From Clostridiales bacterium UBA8960 (GTDB lineage: Bacteria > Bacillota > Clostridia > Peptostreptococcales > Acidaminobacteraceae), in NCBI GenBank assembly GCA_003482695.1, contig DMYC01000086.1, positions 1 to 7,267 of the forward strand: DNA of 7,267 nucleotides. The letters are read 5' to 3'. Positions 7,041 to 7,267 of the stretch are shown here, piece by piece. Position 1 is the stretch's first letter. Every line of letters starts with the position of its first letter. The notes under the pieces were generated by a model. That model ran no database searches, was not told where the DNA came from, and worked only from the letters and a program-made list of their open reading frames with translations. Position numbers and translations under genes: made by a program.

Positions 7041-7098
7041 AGATGTTCAGATATTGTACATGGAAATGTACAAAATTTGGACATCTGTTTATTTTTTT
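7041..7098 (+). terminator. Long intrinsic terminator closing the aro operon
   Basis: AGATGTTCAGAT (7041-7052) pairs with ATTTGGACATCT (7075-7086), including two G-T wobbles. After one A/A mismatch, TTGTACAT (7054-7061) pairs with ATGTACAA (7066-7073) around a GGAA (GNRA-type) tetraloop. The result is a stem of about 21 positions, followed by TTTATTTTTTT (7088-7098). It begins 10 bp after the aroE stop. Confidence 0.88.
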
Positions 7099-7122
7099 GA
7101 AACATCATGGTCATGAAACAAG

Positions 7123-7152
7123 GGAATTTGGCTGGCATCAAGCCAAGATTCC
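7123..7152 (+). other. Hairpin in the leader of the downstream gene
   Basis: GGAATTTGGCT (7123-7133) pairs with AGCCAA-G-ATTCC (7141-7152) with one bulged G and a 7-nt loop, giving an 11-bp stem. No T-run follows, so it is not a terminator. It lies about 60 nt before the GTG at 7213 and, depending on where transcription starts, could be in the 5' leader or in the promoter as a regulator site. No known riboswitch class is recognised. Confidence 0.5.
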
Positions 7153-7153
7153 A

Positions 7154-7182
7154 TTGGCATGAGAATTGCTTTATTCTAAATT
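7154..7182 (+). promoter_or_regulatory. Possible promoter of the permease-like gene
   Basis: TTGGCA (7154-7159, five of six matches to the -35 consensus) is followed after 17 nt by TAAATT (7177-7182, four of six matches to the -10). The predicted start would be near 7189, just before GAGGTGA. The match is weak in an AT-rich stretch, so this is only a candidate. Confidence 0.3.
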
Positions 7183-7212
7183 GACTGAAATTATTAAATG
7201 AGGTGAGCATTT

Positions 7213-7267
7213 GTGAGTACATTTATTCAAGTCATATTGCGAAGCTTGGAAACGGGAAGCTTGTATG
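7213..7267 (+). CDS. N-terminus of a probable branched-chain amino acid ABC transporter permease (LivH-like), partial
   Basis: The frame opens at GTG 7213 and runs off the right edge after 18 codons. It has a good ribosome site, GAGGTGA (7200-7206), six nt upstream. The translation MSTFIQVILRSLETGSLY resembles the start of LivH-type inner-membrane permeases, which commonly read like M-x-x-F-[IL]-Q-x-[IL]-(x)3-L-x-x-G-[SI]-[IL]-Y-A just before the first membrane helix. If correct, it belongs to a high-affinity leucine/isoleucine/valine (or amide/urea-type) uptake system with a second permease and two ATPases downstream. With only 18 residues visible the call is tentative. It is a new transcription unit, since the aro terminator lies between. 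Confidence 0.5.
   Translation, partial: MSTFIQVILRSLETGSLY

Noticed and set aside
6875..7222. A minus-strand open frame of 115 codons over the end of aroE and the downstream leader.
   Set aside because: It is antisense to the conserved C-terminus of AroE, runs through the terminator hairpin and has a Cys/Phe/His-rich composition typical of a shadow frame.
7241..7263. Direct repeat GAAGCTTG twice, 15 nt apart, each containing the palindrome AAGCTT.
   Set aside because: It lies in the reading frame of the permease-like gene and encodes two Ser-Leu pairs (RSL and GSL); codon coincidence is sufficient.
1..7267. CRISPR array, tRNA or rRNA genes, insertion sequences, prophage or defence modules.
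   Set aside because: Reading both strands shows no repeat-spacer pattern, tRNA-like cloverleaf, transposase motif or terminal inverted repeats; nearly all sequence is accounted for by housekeeping genes and their signals.

Overview
The window looks like ordinary chromosomal DNA from a low-to-moderate-GC, probably anaerobic member of the Firmicutes, most likely a clostridium. The reasons are the strong AGGAGG-type ribosome binding sites, the use of GTG and TTG starts, the U-tailed intrinsic terminators, a clostridial-style hybrid cluster protein, and the clostridial flavour of AroA and AroC. Genus cannot be settled from this sequence alone.

Layout: (1) 1-366 is the 3' end of hcp (hybrid cluster protein / hydroxylamine reductase) on the + strand, with no in-window start. 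It ends at a strong hairpin terminator (413-446). (2) 446-1804 on the - strand is a 452-residue lipoprotein of unknown function. It converges on hcp and shares the terminator. (3) A 120-bp divergent intergenic region carries a good promoter for the lipoprotein gene. (4) 1925-2764 (+) is a Cof-type HAD phosphatase whose stop codon lies inside its own terminator. (5) 2825-7030 (+) is a tightly packed four-gene shikimate operon, aroB-aroA-aroC-aroE. Each junction overlaps by 11-20 bp, and the operon is closed by a long hairpin terminator (7041-7098). (6) 7099-7212 is a leader with a second hairpin. It precedes the first 18 codons of a gene that resembles a LivH-type branched-chain amino acid ABC permease and runs off the window.

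The four aro enzymes cover pathway steps 2 (AroB), 4 (AroE), 6 (AroA) and 7 (AroC) toward chorismate. DAHP synthase, dehydroquinate dehydratase and shikimate kinase are not in the window and must be encoded elsewhere if the pathway is complete. The overlaps imply one polycistronic message with translational coupling. Three gene starts differ from the longest reading frame: aroA starts at GTG 3867, aroC at TTG 5131 and aroE at ATG 6224. The lipoprotein start is also best moved inward, to ATG 1804.

I looked for an undescribed system and found no convincing one. The least explained items are the lipoprotein and the structured leader before the permease gene. The rest is recognisable metabolism with well-formed transcription signals.
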